A DNA stretch of 64,000 nt from CAWGET01 sp963821715 (GTDB lineage: Bacteria; Bacteroidota; Ignavibacteria; Ignavibacteriales; Melioribacteraceae), in NCBI GenBank assembly GCA_963821715.1, contig CAWGET010000007.1, positions 62,001 to 126,000 of the forward strand, in the 5' to 3' direction. The notes beneath the pieces are model-generated. The model was not told the origin of the DNA, made no database searches, and saw nothing but the letters and a program-made list of their open reading frames with translations. A program made the position numbers and the translations under genes. Positions 7,647-16,686 of this stretch are shown piece after piece; the first letter of the stretch is position 1; each line of letters opens with the position of its first letter.

Positions 7647-10600
7647 ATGAACTCATCTATAAAAATTTATAATTCAGTAAAAATCATTTTTATGATGATT
7701 TTTATTTTTCAGTTCAACAATGTTTCTCCGCAGGATCTGGTTCCTGTTGTTCCCGATTCATTAAGAGGAGATTCAGACTTTGAAAGGTTGGGGCAGCACG
7801 ATGCAAACAATATCCGGACTCGTTTTTGGAATTACGGTATGGTCGGCGATTATCCCCGCGATCCGATCAACGTCGATTTAACGGTATTTCATTCTATGGA
7901 ATGGCCTAATGGGAGTATGGAAAATTACAGCGACGGGCATACGCCTTATGTGCTTGCTAAAATCGAACAGCGGAATGGACGGGAAGCCTATATTATGGAA
8001 ACCGGTTTTCGCGAACGTCAGGCGCAAAGTCCGTTTGATCCTACTAAAACAATGAGATACGAACCGCGGCCCGGTTATTTCCAAATAAGCGAAGCTATAA
8101 ATGTTAATAAATCTCCGGCTATGAGTCACGACCCGCGAACCTGGCCGGATTTCTGGATTGATAAACTTGACGATCCGGACGATCCCGGATGGTCAGGTTC
8201 CTGGAACGGCTACTTCGGAAAAGCGATCGTCGCTGACCAAGAAAGCTTTGTTGTTTACGATGATAATTATTACAACGCCTGGGATTTTCAGCCCGATTCG
8301 AGAGACCCTTCGAGAAAAGGATTGGGACTTAGAGTAGAGCAGCGCGGGTTTCAATGGGCTAATCCACAGGCGGGGAATGTGATATTCTGGCATTACGATA
8401 TAACTAACGAAGGAACTACAAATTACCGCGATAATATAATTTTTGGAATTTATCTCGATTCAGGGATTGGCGGCTCCGGAGTCGGACTCGACGGCATTCC
8501 CGAATCGGACGACGACAACGCTAGTTTTCAGAAAACCGTAGGGCTTAACGTTGTTTACACGTGGGATAAATTTGGTCGAGGAACAATCGGTCCCACAGGT
8601 TATCTCGGCTACTCATACTTGGAAACGCCGGGCAATCCATTCGATCTTGAAGATAACGATCTGAACGGAATTACCGACGAAGTGAGAGACGGCGGTCCCG
8701 GAACTAAGATCGAAGGTCAGGACGCGATAAGAAATTATTTTGAATCCAACTACAACACTGCAAACTTCGAACAATTTTACGGAAAGCTGGAAAGTATGCC
8801 CGCTTATCAGGAAGGCGTTTGGTGGACAGGCGACGAAGATATGGATTGGGTTGCCGAATTTCACGATACGGGAGCGGACGGAATTTTTGCAAATGAAGAT
8901 ACGCCTCCCGACAATGGCGAAAAAGATGGAAAGCCGACAGAAGGGGAAGCTAATTTTGACAGAACGGATATTGACGAATCGGATCAGATAGGATTGACAG
9001 GATTCAAGATGAATAGGATCCGCGCCGGAGCTGGAGCGCCGGAAGGAGAAGTGGACGGAATAGTTTTTTTCACCAACACGGAACAGTGGCCGATGAGGCT
9101 TTACGATAAATTCATTTCTGACGATCCGTTCGATCAGGCTTTAGTTCTTAATTACAATATTGGATTTTTATTCGCATCGGGACCTTTCAGATTGGAAGCG
9201 GGAAAAACAGAAAGATTCAGCTTAGCTCAGGGTTTTGGAGCTAACTTGCGCGAGCTTGAAAATACGTTGCGCGTTGTAAGCCAAATTTATAAAGCTAATT
9301 ATCAGTTCGCTGTTCCGCCTCCGACTCCGACTGTAAAGGTTTACTCCGGCGACGGATTCGTAACTCTTTATTGGGACGATAAAGCCGAACGCGGTTTTGA
9401 CCCGATTACTCTTAAAAATGATTTTGAAGGATACAGAGTTTACAGAAGCACCGACCCGACTTTCCTCGACCCGCAAGTGATTTTTACCGGAACCGGAAGC
9501 CAGCCTATTGGCAACGGAAAACCAATAGCGCAGTTTGATCTGATAGACGATATCTACGGATTTTCAACGATCACTGTGGAAGGAGTCGCATATTTCCTCG
9601 GCGATGAAACCGGACTAACGCACACTTTAACGGATTCAACCGTTACAAACGGGCAGCTTTATTATTATGCTGTTACGGCTTACGATACTGGCGAAGACTC
9701 TCTCTACAAAGTCTATCCGTCCGAGAATTCAATTTCCGTCAGCCAGACTTTACGCGGCGGAGTAATACTCGCGAAAAATGTTGTAGAAGTAAGACCTAAC
9801 GTTCCGGCAAAAGGATACGAGCCCGCCAAAATTTTGGAGCTTGATCATACCGAAGGCGAAGGAACGGGAAACGTTGTAATTCAAATTGTAAATTCGGAAT
9901 TGATTCCCGACGGGCACGAATACAAAGTTGATTTTGTGAACCTTGGGAATAATGTCAAAGCCGATTTTTACAGATTGATCGATGTGACGACGCAGGATAC
10001 TCTGTTTAAATCGGGAAAAGATTTTGGTGGATTCGGAGTCGGTCCCGTCGCATCAGGAATTCTTCCGATAATCAATACTCCCGAGACAATTCAGATTGAC
10101 AGCGTGGAGTCGGGATTCACGGATAACAGTTCTACGAACGCCGCTCTCGGTTTTCAATATAACAACAGTGGACTGCCGATAAATTTGAAGAGGGAGGCGT
10201 TTCCCGCCGATATAAAAATCATTTTTAGCGATTCGTTCATCGATACTTCGCTCGGTTCGCTTTTGTCGCCCGGAATCCCCACAAACTTTCGTCCGATGGC
10301 TTTGACCGATGCGGGAGAAAAAAATCTGAACTTCTTTTTTACCGACGCAAACAAAAACGGGCTGCTGGACGATTTGCAGGATGTAATTCAGATAGTAACT
10401 TACGCCGATGAAAACCCGTCGCAGCCTGTCGTTACCTGGCGCATTAAATTAGATACAACCGGGCAAAGTCAAAGAGGAACGCTTGATCCGCCTGGAGAAG
10501 GAGATGAATATTATCTCGCGCTTAATGTTCCGTTCTCTTCTGAAGACGAATTTACATTCATTGTTCAAGGACAAAAAATTGATCTCGAGAAACTGCAGAA

Positions 10601-10919
10601 CGATGAAAGCGAACCTTACGTTGTGCCTAATCCTTACGTCGGCGCCGCGAGTTTTGAACCGCAACGTTTTGCAGTATCGGGAAGAGGTGAAAGAAGGATC
10701 GAATTTAGAAATCTGCCGCCTAATTCTACTTTAAGAATTTATACCGTAACGGGAGAACTGGTAAATACGCTCAATCACGAAGGCGATATTACTAAAGGAA
10801 TAATTCCGTGGAATCTGCGCAGCAAGGATAATCTTGAAGTGGCTCCGGGATTATATTTCTATTCGGTCGAATCATCCGACACTGAAGCGTTCATCGGAAA
10901 ATTTGCCATAATAAAATAA
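7647..10919 (+). CDS. Large secreted surface protein with FN3-like region and sorting tail, function unknown
   Basis: 1090 residues, not matched to a named family. A hydrophobic signal segment (about 10-27) ends before a long acidic, Asp/Gly/Asn-rich region containing several D-x-D-x-D-G-like loops that could bind calcium. A fibronectin type III-like stretch lies at about 560-690 (V-T-L-Y-W-D-D... Y-R-V-Y-R-S... Y-Y-Y-A-V-T-A-Y-D). The last ~95 residues (from V-P-N-P-Y-V-G at about 993) look like a T9SS/FlgD-type C-terminal sorting domain (L-R-I-Y-T-V-T-G-E-L-V ... G-L-Y-F-Y-S-V ... K-F-A-I-I-K). It sits between the TonB receptor and the PorV-like gene with short gaps, so it may be the surface partner of the receptor, in the place SusD holds in Bacteroides. 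That role is a guess from position. Confidence 0.7.
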   Translation: MNSSIKIYNSVKIIFMMIFIFQFNNVSPQDLVPVVPDSLRGDSDFERLGQHDANNIRTRFWNYGMVGDYPRDPINVDLTVFHSMEWPNGSMENYSDGHTPYVLAKIEQRNGREAYIMETGFRERQAQSPFDPTKTMRYEPRPGYFQISEAINVNKSPAMSHDPRTWPDFWIDKLDDPDDPGWSGSWNGYFGKAIVADQESFVVYDDNYYNAWDFQPDSRDPSRKGLGLRVEQRGFQWANPQAGNVIFWHYDITNEGTTNYRDNIIFGIYLDSGIGGSGVGLDGIPESDDDNASFQKTVGLNVVYTWDKFGRGTIGPTGYLGYSYLETPGNPFDLEDNDLNGITDEVRDGGPGTKIEGQDAIRNYFESNYNTANFEQFYGKLESMPAYQEGVWWTGDEDMDWVAEFHDTGADGIFANEDTPPDNGEKDGKPTEGEANFDRTDIDESDQIGLTGFKMNRIRAGAGAPEGEVDGIVFFTNTEQWPMRLYDKFISDDPFDQALVLNYNIGFLFASGPFRLEAGKTERFSLAQGFGANLRELENTLRVVSQIYKANYQFAVPPPTPTVKVYSGDGFVTLYWDDKAERGFDPITLKNDFEGYRVYRSTDPTFLDPQVIFTGTGSQPIGNGKPIAQFDLIDDIYGFSTITVEGVAYFLGDETGLTHTLTDSTVTNGQLYYYAVTAYDTGEDSLYKVYPSENSISVSQTLRGGVILAKNVVEVRPNVPAKGYEPAKILELDHTEGEGTGNVVIQIVNSELIPDGHEYKVDFVNLGNNVKADFYRLIDVTTQDTLFKSGKDFGGFGVGPVASGILPIINTPETIQIDSVESGFTDNSSTNAALGFQYNNSGLPINLKREAFPADIKIIFSDSFIDTSLGSLLSPGIPTNFRPMALTDAGEKNLNFFFTDANKNGLLDDLQDVIQIVTYADENPSQPVVTWRIKLDTTGQSQRGTLDPPGEGDEYYLALNVPFSSEDEFTFIVQGQKIDLEKLQNDESEPYVVPNPYVGAASFEPQRFAVSGRGERRIEFRNLPPNSTLRIYTVTGELVNTLNHEGDITKGIIPWNLRSKDNLEVAPGLYFYSVESSDTEAFIGKFAIIK

Positions 10920-10931
10920 TATGGTAACACT

Positions 10932-11936
10932 ATGAAAATTCTAAAATATGTTTTAATAGTTTTAACAATCGGCGCGGTAAACTTTCAGGCGCAAAGTAAA
11001 ACCGGAACGACAATTGGACAGTTTTTGAAAATTGATCCGAGTTCTCGGGGCGCGGCTTTGGCTGGAGCGAGTTCGTCTCTGCACGATGAAATAGCCGCTT
11101 CGTTTTATAATCCCGCTTCGCTCGGCTGGGTCGATCGTATAGGATTCCAGTTCACGAATAACCAATGGTTGGCGGATGTAAATTTTAATTACGCTGCCGC
11201 CGCCGTCCCGATCGGATTTGGAACAATCTCGCTTCAGCTTACTTCATTGAATTCCGGCGAGATAGACGTTAGAACCGTTGACCAACCGCTTGGAACTGGC
11301 GAGCGGTTTACCGTTACAAATTTTGCTTTGGGCGCCGGATTTGGGACGCCGCTTACCGAAAAAGTATCGGTCGGTTTCCTTGTAAATTTTGTTCAGGAAA
11401 CTATCTGGCACAGCAGCTTTTCTACCTTTTCGCTAAATATGGGAGTTATTTACCGCGTTCCTTCAAACGGATTCAGCATCGGCGCGAGCGTTTCTAATTT
11501 TGGTCCGAGAGCCGGATACGACGGACGAGATCTTTTCATCGATTATGATTTTGATCCCGATAAATACGGGGACAACGACGGGATTCCCGCAGAGCTGCGC
11601 ACCGATGAATTTTCACTGCCGACTTTGTTCCGCGTCGGGATCTCATATCCGGTAACTTTTTCGGAAACAAATAAAGTTATCCTTGCCGTGGATGCTCTCC
11701 ATCCGAATGACAATGACGAAAGCGTTAACGCGGGATTAGAATGGACGCTGATACAATATTTATCTTTGCGCGGAGGCTTCCGGAATTTATTCCTCCCCGA
11801 TTCGGAGGGCGGACTGACTCTGGGCGCCGGACTAAATTTTGATTTTTCCCAAATGAATATTTCGTTCGATTACGCTTACGCCGATTACGGAAGACTTGAG
11901 CAGGCGCACCGGTTTACTCTCGGACTTTCATTATAG
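10932..11936 (+). CDS. PorV/PorQ-family outer-membrane beta-barrel protein
   Basis: 334 residues with a signal peptide (about 1-22). The segment after it (G-Q-F-L-K-I-D-P-S-S-R-G-A-A-L-A-G-A) and the N-P-A-S-L-G motif are characteristic of the PorV/PorQ (UPF0164-like) family, and the rest alternates like a FadL-type barrel, ending in an aromatic/hydrophobic last strand (F-T-L-G-L-S-L). PorV shuttles T9SS cargo from the translocon to the surface anchoring complex; PorQ is a paralogue of the family. Its place directly after a cargo-like surface protein and 9 bases before a GH144 gene suggests a PorV copy dedicated to this locus. Whether it acts in secretion or only as a barrel partner of the receptor cannot be told. 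Confidence 0.8.
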   Translation: MKILKYVLIVLTIGAVNFQAQSKTGTTIGQFLKIDPSSRGAALAGASSSLHDEIAASFYNPASLGWVDRIGFQFTNNQWLADVNFNYAAAAVPIGFGTISLQLTSLNSGEIDVRTVDQPLGTGERFTVTNFALGAGFGTPLTEKVSVGFLVNFVQETIWHSSFSTFSLNMGVIYRVPSNGFSIGASVSNFGPRAGYDGRDLFIDYDFDPDKYGDNDGIPAELRTDEFSLPTLFRVGISYPVTFSETNKVILAVDALHPNDNDESVNAGLEWTLIQYLSLRGGFRNLFLPDSEGGLTLGAGLNFDFSQMNISFDYAYADYGRLEQAHRFTLGLSL

Positions 11937-11945
11937 AGAATAATT

Positions 11946-13339
11946 GTGAAAAATATATCTTTACCCATATTTATAATTTTATTAACCGCATTATCGTTTG
12001 TTTTTTGGAATCAACAAGATTCTGCAAATCAATACCGAGTTGAATATTCAGCGTCTCCCGAAGAAGAAGCTTTTCTCGATTCTCTTCAGTATAAAACGTT
12101 TTTATATTTTATGAACGAGATAAATCCGGCGAACGGATTAGTGAAAGACCGATCGACCGAGAATTCTCCCGCCAGCATCGCAGCTATGGGATTCGCCGTT
12201 CCGATTTGGGCGATCGGAGCGGAGCATAATTGGATAACCAGAGAAGAGGCGGTTGAACTTACCCTCGCGATGGTTCGGTTTCTTAAAAATTCCGAACAGA
12301 GCGCGGAGCCTTTGTCCACGGGTTACCGCGGGCTTTATTATCATTTTCTAGATATGGAAACCGGCAAACGCATTTGGGAATGCGAACTTTCGACAATCGA
12401 TTCAGCCTGGCTATTAGCCGGACTCAGATTCGCTTCGCAATATTATAACCGAAATACAGAAGCCGAAAAAGAGATAAGGGAAACCGTAGATTATTTAACT
12501 TCCCGAATTGAGTGGGATTGGACTACGACTCCCGACACCGCGAAATACGGCGGAGGAATCAGTATGTCCTGGCATCCCAAAAGGGGTTTGAGCGATCATA
12601 GCTGGCTCGGATATAACGAAGGACTGTTCGTTTACATTCTCGCGGGCGGGATCGGTTATTCGGATTTGGAAAGCTCTTATCAAAATTGGATTGAAAGATA
12701 CGAATGGTGCGAGCCTTATCCCGGACTTGAGCACGTTGTATTCGCGCCGCTGTTCGGTCACCAATATTCGCAAATGTTTATCGATTTCAGAAAAGTGAAC
12801 GATGAATATATGAGAGAAAAAGGAATTGATTATTTCGAGAATTCGAGACGGGCAGTTTTGACACAGAGGAAACATGCAATTGAAAATTCTAAGGGATGGC
12901 AAGGATATGATTCCCTGACTTGGGGATTAACCGCGTGCGACGGACCGAGAAAACATTTAGAATATCTCGATCCGAAAATCTACGGAAGCTACAGCGCGCG
13001 CGGAACTACTAACGGATGCAGTTGGGAATTCGACGACGGAACTATCGCTCCAACAGCGGCGGGCGGGTCTGTTGTATTTCGCACCCGAAATAACCATCCC
13101 AACATTGAAAGCTATTTATGAGAACTTATAAAGACAAAGGTTTATGGGGTAAATACGGATTTAAGGACGCGTTCAATCCCACAGTCGATTGGGTTGATAC
13201 CGATTATCTCGGGATCGATCAGGGACCGATTGTGATTATGATTGAAAATCTTAGAACGGGGTTAGTCTGGGAATATTGTATGAAAGATCCTCTTCTAAAA
13301 AAAGGATTAGAAAAATTAGATTTTATCGAAACAGAATAA
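11946..13339 (+). pseudogene. GH144 (glycoamylase-like, PF10091) enzyme, two frame breaks
   Basis: Glucoamylase-like domain of the type founding GH144, whose characterised members are endo-beta-1,2-glucanases. The first frame runs from a GTG at 11946 (N-terminal hydrophobic anchor/signal) to a stop at 13119-13121. The conserved end of the domain continues after two one-base shifts: an extra T in the TTT at 13077-13079, after which bases 13080-13125 read F-A-P-E-I-T-I-P-T-L-K-A-I-Y-E-N in a second frame, and an extra T at 13126/13127, after which K-D-K-G-L-W-G-K-Y-G-F-K-D-A-F-N and D-Q-G-P-I-V-I-M-I-E-N follow in a third frame. Repaired, it would encode about 463 residues, close to a complete single-domain GH144 protein. 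No T9SS tail. Paralogue of the gene at 16683. Either sequencing indels or early decay; no slippery site argues against programmed shifting. Confidence 0.8.
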
Positions 13340-13567
13340 TTTTCGGCTTTATGTAAAATGTTGATTTAAAGTTTTAATCTCATCCCAGGATGGGACTGTT
13401 CAAAAAGCGTCATCGAGACGAACGGATTGAGGAGAAATTTTTTAAAAAACACGAAATAAGATCTCTTTCCCGATAAACCTGCCTGCGCAGACACTGGCGG
13501 ATCAGGGGAGAAATGATATTGGAGTTATTTTATGTTATGCTTTTATTTTTTTCAAATTGAATAGGCG

Positions 13568-13646
13568 ACCTCACCCCAACCCCTCTCCTTACTAAGGAGA
13601 GGGGCTAATGAATTTGATAATTAGAAAGAAATTTGCAGGGTGAGGT
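13568..13646. repeat. Nested inverted repeat (palindromic dispersed element)
   Basis: Outer arms ACCTCACCC (13568-13576) and GGGTGAGGT (13638-13646) enclose an inner hairpin CCCCTCTCCTT (13580-13590), loop ACT, AAGGAGAGGGG (13594-13604). The left half is shared, with small changes, with the element at 45752-45790 after citrate synthase. No open frame and no transposase are nearby, so a small non-autonomous or REP-type element is likely. Confidence 0.65.
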
Positions 13647-13725
13647 TATAGAGATTAATGCTTTATAGTTTGAAATTACAATACTCTAAAATTAAAAAAA
13701 AGTTTTTCAGAAGTGGTGCAGTTTG

Positions 13726-13737
13726 GCAAACGCTTGC
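13726..13737. promoter_or_regulatory. Possible LacI-type operator upstream of the second gene run
   Basis: GCAAACGCTTGC is a 12-base palindrome apart from one mismatched pair and has the central CG of LacI-family sites. A second CG-centred hexamer, AGCGCT, lies at 13783-13788. Both are upstream of the sulfatase remnant and the GH94-to-GH97 run. The half-site differs from TGTAAA at 1856, so a different regulator is as likely as the local one. Confidence 0.3.
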
Positions 13738-13813
13738 TTTTAGAAATAAATCGCTTCCTTGAGTATATAATGAATTAGTTTAAGCGCTAATAATAAAATA
13801 GATCAATTTTAAA

Positions 13814-14182
13814 ATGAAAAAAACATCGCGAAGAAATTTTATCAGAACGACGGGAACTGCCGCGGCGGCGCTGCCTCTCTTCGGATTCTATCCCGATCCA
13901 AAAATTAATGAATCATTATTCAGAAAAAATATTGAAGGGCGCCGGAATATCATTTTTATTTTGAGCGACGATCACCGCTATGATTTTGTGGGATTTCTAA
14001 ACAAACCAAAATTTTTAGAAACTCCCAACATGGATAAAATGGCGGGGGAAGGTGCTTATGTTAAAAACGCGTTTGTAATAGATCAAAAAAATAAAAGATT
14101 TTGTCATTCTATAAATAAAAGCAAGCTTTTATCGGAAATTCAAAATGACAACAATGCATTAGTAACGCATCGCTTGGATTAA
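13814..14182 (+). pseudogene. Sulfatase N-terminal remnant
   Basis: 122 residues. The start carries a twin-arginine export signal (S-R-R-N-F-I-R-T-T-G, then an Ala-rich hydrophobic core). Residues about 42-91 are the start of an arylsulfatase domain: I-I-F-I-L-S-D-D-H-R-Y-D with the metal-binding Asp pair, then T-P-N-M-D-K-M-A-G-E-G-A and K-N-A-F-V. Intact enzymes continue within about ten residues to the C/S-x-P-x-R formylglycine motif. Here, from about position 14076, the sequence changes to unrelated Lys/Asn-rich residues and stops, so the catalytic Cys/Ser and over 350 residues are missing. I read it as a deletion remnant. It suggests the locus once handled a sulfated glycan or lost an inserted gene. 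Confidence 0.7.
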
Positions 14183-14301
14183 TGCAAACTTAGGAGAGCA
14201 TAAGATCCTTATTGAGTATTCTATTGAAATTGAGACAATTAATAAACGCAAAAAAATAAATATTTTATTTCTAGATTGCTGTTCAAATTACCAGGAAGGT
14301 T

Positions 14302-16686
14302 ATGTCCAAGTTCGAAACAAAATACGGTTACTTTACGGATGACGGAAACGAGTATGTGATTAAAAGTCCCCGGACGCCAAAACCATGGATCAATGTAATT
14401 TCCAACGGGGATTACGGATTGACCGCTTCGCAAACCGGCGGCGGGTTTAGCTGGCTAACGCACTCCGAGTTCAATAGAATTACGAGATGGCATCAGGACT
14501 TAATTAAAGATGACTGGGGTAAATATATTTATCTGAAAAATAATTCCACCGGCGAAGTCTGGAGTCCGACTTGGTCGATCGTTAAAACTGAATTGAAAAA
14601 ATATGAATGCAGACACGGCTTCGGCTACACTATTTATGAATCGGAATTCAGAAATATAAAAATAACGCTTACTATTTTCGTGCCGATGAATGATTCGCTC
14701 GAAGTCTGGAATTTAAAAATAAAAAATAATTCCGGACAAAAAGTTAGTCTCTCAATCTTCACATATTTTGAATGGGTACTCGGCTCGTCGAACGATCATC
14801 ATCGCGAATTTCATAAACAGTTCGTCGAAACAAAATTTGACGACAAGTTAAATTCAATCATAGCAAAGAAAAGAATTTGGGATATTCCTATTGAAGGAAG
14901 AGGACATTGGAATACAGAATATAAATACACCGGATTTTTTGCTTCATCTGTAAAACCGGAATCTTTCGATTGCGATAAAGAAAGTTTTATCGGTCAATAT
15001 TGTTCTCTGCAAAATCCGGCGGCATTAGAAAAAGGTCTGGAGAAAAAAGCCGGACTCTTTTACGATCCGATTGCATCGTTTCATACTTTAGTTGAATTGG
15101 AGAATGAATCGACCAATGAAATAAATTATTTTTTAGGATTAAAAGAAAACGAAAATGAAATTGCGTCAACGATTGAAAATTATTTACGCAGAGAAACGGT
15201 AGCGGCGGAACTGAAAAAAGTAAAAGATTTTTGGCTTGGGCTATTGGGAAATCTTGAAGTATCTACTCCCGATGACGCGATGAATATTGGCGTGAATAAA
15301 TGGTTTCGGTATCAGGCGATAGCCGGAAGGCTTTGGGGCAGAACTGCTTATTACCAGCAGAGCGGGGCGTTTGGTTTTCGTGACCAACTTCAGGACAGCT
15401 TAGTTTTCCTTCCCGTCAATCCCAACAAAACAGCAGAGCAAATCAGGCTTCACGCCCGTCATCAGTTTGAAGACGGAACCGTTCTGCATTGGTGGCATCC
15501 GATTACTGAATCCGGACTCGAAACCAAAATGACCGACGATCTCCTTTGGCTTCCGTTTTTGTGTGGGCAATATTTAGACGAGACCAACGACTACGATTTA
15601 CTAAAAATAGAAGAACCGTTTTATAAAAGCGAAACCGGCGCTTCAATTTATGAACATTGTAAAAGGGCGATCGATAAAGTTTTTTCGAGAATGAGCGAAC
15701 GCGGACTCCCATTGATTGGCGCCGGAGATTGGAACGATGGATTGAGCGCGGTAGGACTTGAGATGAAAGGCGAATCATTTTGGCTCGCGGAATTTTTATA
15801 TTTTATTCTCAATAGATTTTCAGGGGCGGCTTCAAAAATTGGAGATAACAGTGTCGGCAAAAAATATTTCGAAGCCGCGAAAGAATTGAAGCAGCGTTTT
15901 AATGAATACTGCTGGGACGGAGAATGGTTCGCTAGGGGGACAAAAGATTCCGGCGAGATGTTGGGAAGCAGAACAAATAAGGAAGGGCGTTTGTATTTGA
16001 ATCCGCAAACCTGGTCGGTTATCTCAGGCATCGCTTCATCGGATAGCAAAAGAAAAGCAATGGACTCGGTAAAAAGTCATCTTCTTAAAAAGAACGGATG
16101 TTTGCTCTTGAGTCCGGCGTATTCCAAACCGGATGAATTCATCGGCTACCTTTCGCGTTACGCTCCGGGCAGACGAGAGAACGGCGGAGTTTATTCTCAC
16201 GCAGCGGCTTGGGCTGTATGGGCTTACGCAAAACTGGAAGATAATTCGTCGGCGTTTGAATCATACAAAAATCTAAACCCAATTTTGTCCGGGATGAAAC
16301 CTGATGAATATCGCGCCGAACCTTACGTTATGCCCGGAAACATTGACGGTCCTGACTCGCCGATTTACGGAATGGCAGGATGGACTTGGTATACTGGTTC
16401 CGCGGCTTGGTTTCAAAAAGTGATTGTGGAATGGATACTCGGAGTTCGACCGACCGAAGATGGTCTGCTGATCGATCCCTGTATTCCGAATAAGTGGACA
16501 GTATACAAAGTTAAGAGATTTTTCAGAGGAACGAATTATAACATTGAAGTTCTGAATGAAGACGGCGTTTCCGGCGGAGTAAGATGTTTGGAAATAGATG
16601 GAATTGAACAGGAATCGAATTTAATTAGTCCAACGCAAAAAAAAGAATTGATAGTAAAAGTATATTTGGGAAAGCGGGAAAAGTGA
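14302..16686 (+). CDS. GH94 glycoside phosphorylase
   Basis: Inverting phosphorylase of GH94 (formerly glycosyltransferase family 36), 794 residues, the length of cellobiose phosphorylases. Landmarks are the N-terminal super-beta-sandwich (G-Y-F... Y-V-I-K-S-P-R-T-P-K-P-W-I-N-V near residues 9-32), the linker, and an (alpha/alpha)6 barrel containing F-G-F-R-D-Q-L-Q-D, the D-W-N-D motif at 476-479 that holds the family's catalytic Asp, and the C-terminal W-Y-T-G-S-A-A-W and D-P-C-I-P-N-K-W. There is no signal peptide, so it works in the cytoplasm on imported beta-linked oligosaccharides, giving a sugar 1-phosphate. AGGAAGG precedes the ATG. Known GH94 specificities include cellobiose, cellodextrin, laminaribiose, chitobiose and beta-1,2-oligoglucan; GH144 neighbours favour beta-1,2 but the known beta-1,2-oligoglucan enzymes are longer. 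The stop overlaps the next start. Confidence 0.9.
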   Translation: MSKFETKYGYFTDDGNEYVIKSPRTPKPWINVISNGDYGLTASQTGGGFSWLTHSEFNRITRWHQDLIKDDWGKYIYLKNNSTGEVWSPTWSIVKTELKKYECRHGFGYTIYESEFRNIKITLTIFVPMNDSLEVWNLKIKNNSGQKVSLSIFTYFEWVLGSSNDHHREFHKQFVETKFDDKLNSIIAKKRIWDIPIEGRGHWNTEYKYTGFFASSVKPESFDCDKESFIGQYCSLQNPAALEKGLEKKAGLFYDPIASFHTLVELENESTNEINYFLGLKENENEIASTIENYLRRETVAAELKKVKDFWLGLLGNLEVSTPDDAMNIGVNKWFRYQAIAGRLWGRTAYYQQSGAFGFRDQLQDSLVFLPVNPNKTAEQIRLHARHQFEDGTVLHWWHPITESGLETKMTDDLLWLPFLCGQYLDETNDYDLLKIEEPFYKSETGASIYEHCKRAIDKVFSRMSERGLPLIGAGDWNDGLSAVGLEMKGESFWLAEFLYFILNRFSGAASKIGDNSVGKKYFEAAKELKQRFNEYCWDGEWFARGTKDSGEMLGSRTNKEGRLYLNPQTWSVISGIASSDSKRKAMDSVKSHLLKKNGCLLLSPAYSKPDEFIGYLSRYAPGRRENGGVYSHAAAWAVWAYAKLEDNSSAFESYKNLNPILSGMKPDEYRAEPYVMPGNIDGPDSPIYGMAGWTWYTGSAAWFQKVIVEWILGVRPTEDGLLIDPCIPNKWTVYKVKRFFRGTNYNIEVLNEDGVSGGVRCLEIDGIEQESNLISPTQKKELIVKVYLGKREK

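Larger units (their letters stand above)
13340..13813. other. Non-coding gap with repeats between GH144 and the sulfatase remnant
   Basis: No convincing gene. The stretch 13380-13520 looks like dispersed-repeat debris: a small C-A-T-C-C-type palindrome (13382-13396), a G-T-C-A-T-C-G-A-G-A-C-G-A-like phrase and a GC-rich GCCTGCGCAG segment. The nested inverted repeat at 13568-13646 follows, then an A-rich run and two possible LacI-type half-palindromic sites (13726-13737 and about 13783-13788). This is the only long gap inside the locus and it separates two runs of close-packed genes. Confidence 0.6.

Noticed and set aside
13077..13131. Programmed frameshifting in GH144-1
   Set aside because: Two shifts within 50 bases, no slippery heptamer or downstream structure, and the paralogue at 16683 is broken at a different place.
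13380..13520. Insertion-sequence remnant in the gap before the sulfatase fragment
   Set aside because: Repeat-like phrases are present but there is no transposase fragment, terminal inverted repeat pair or target duplication I can show.
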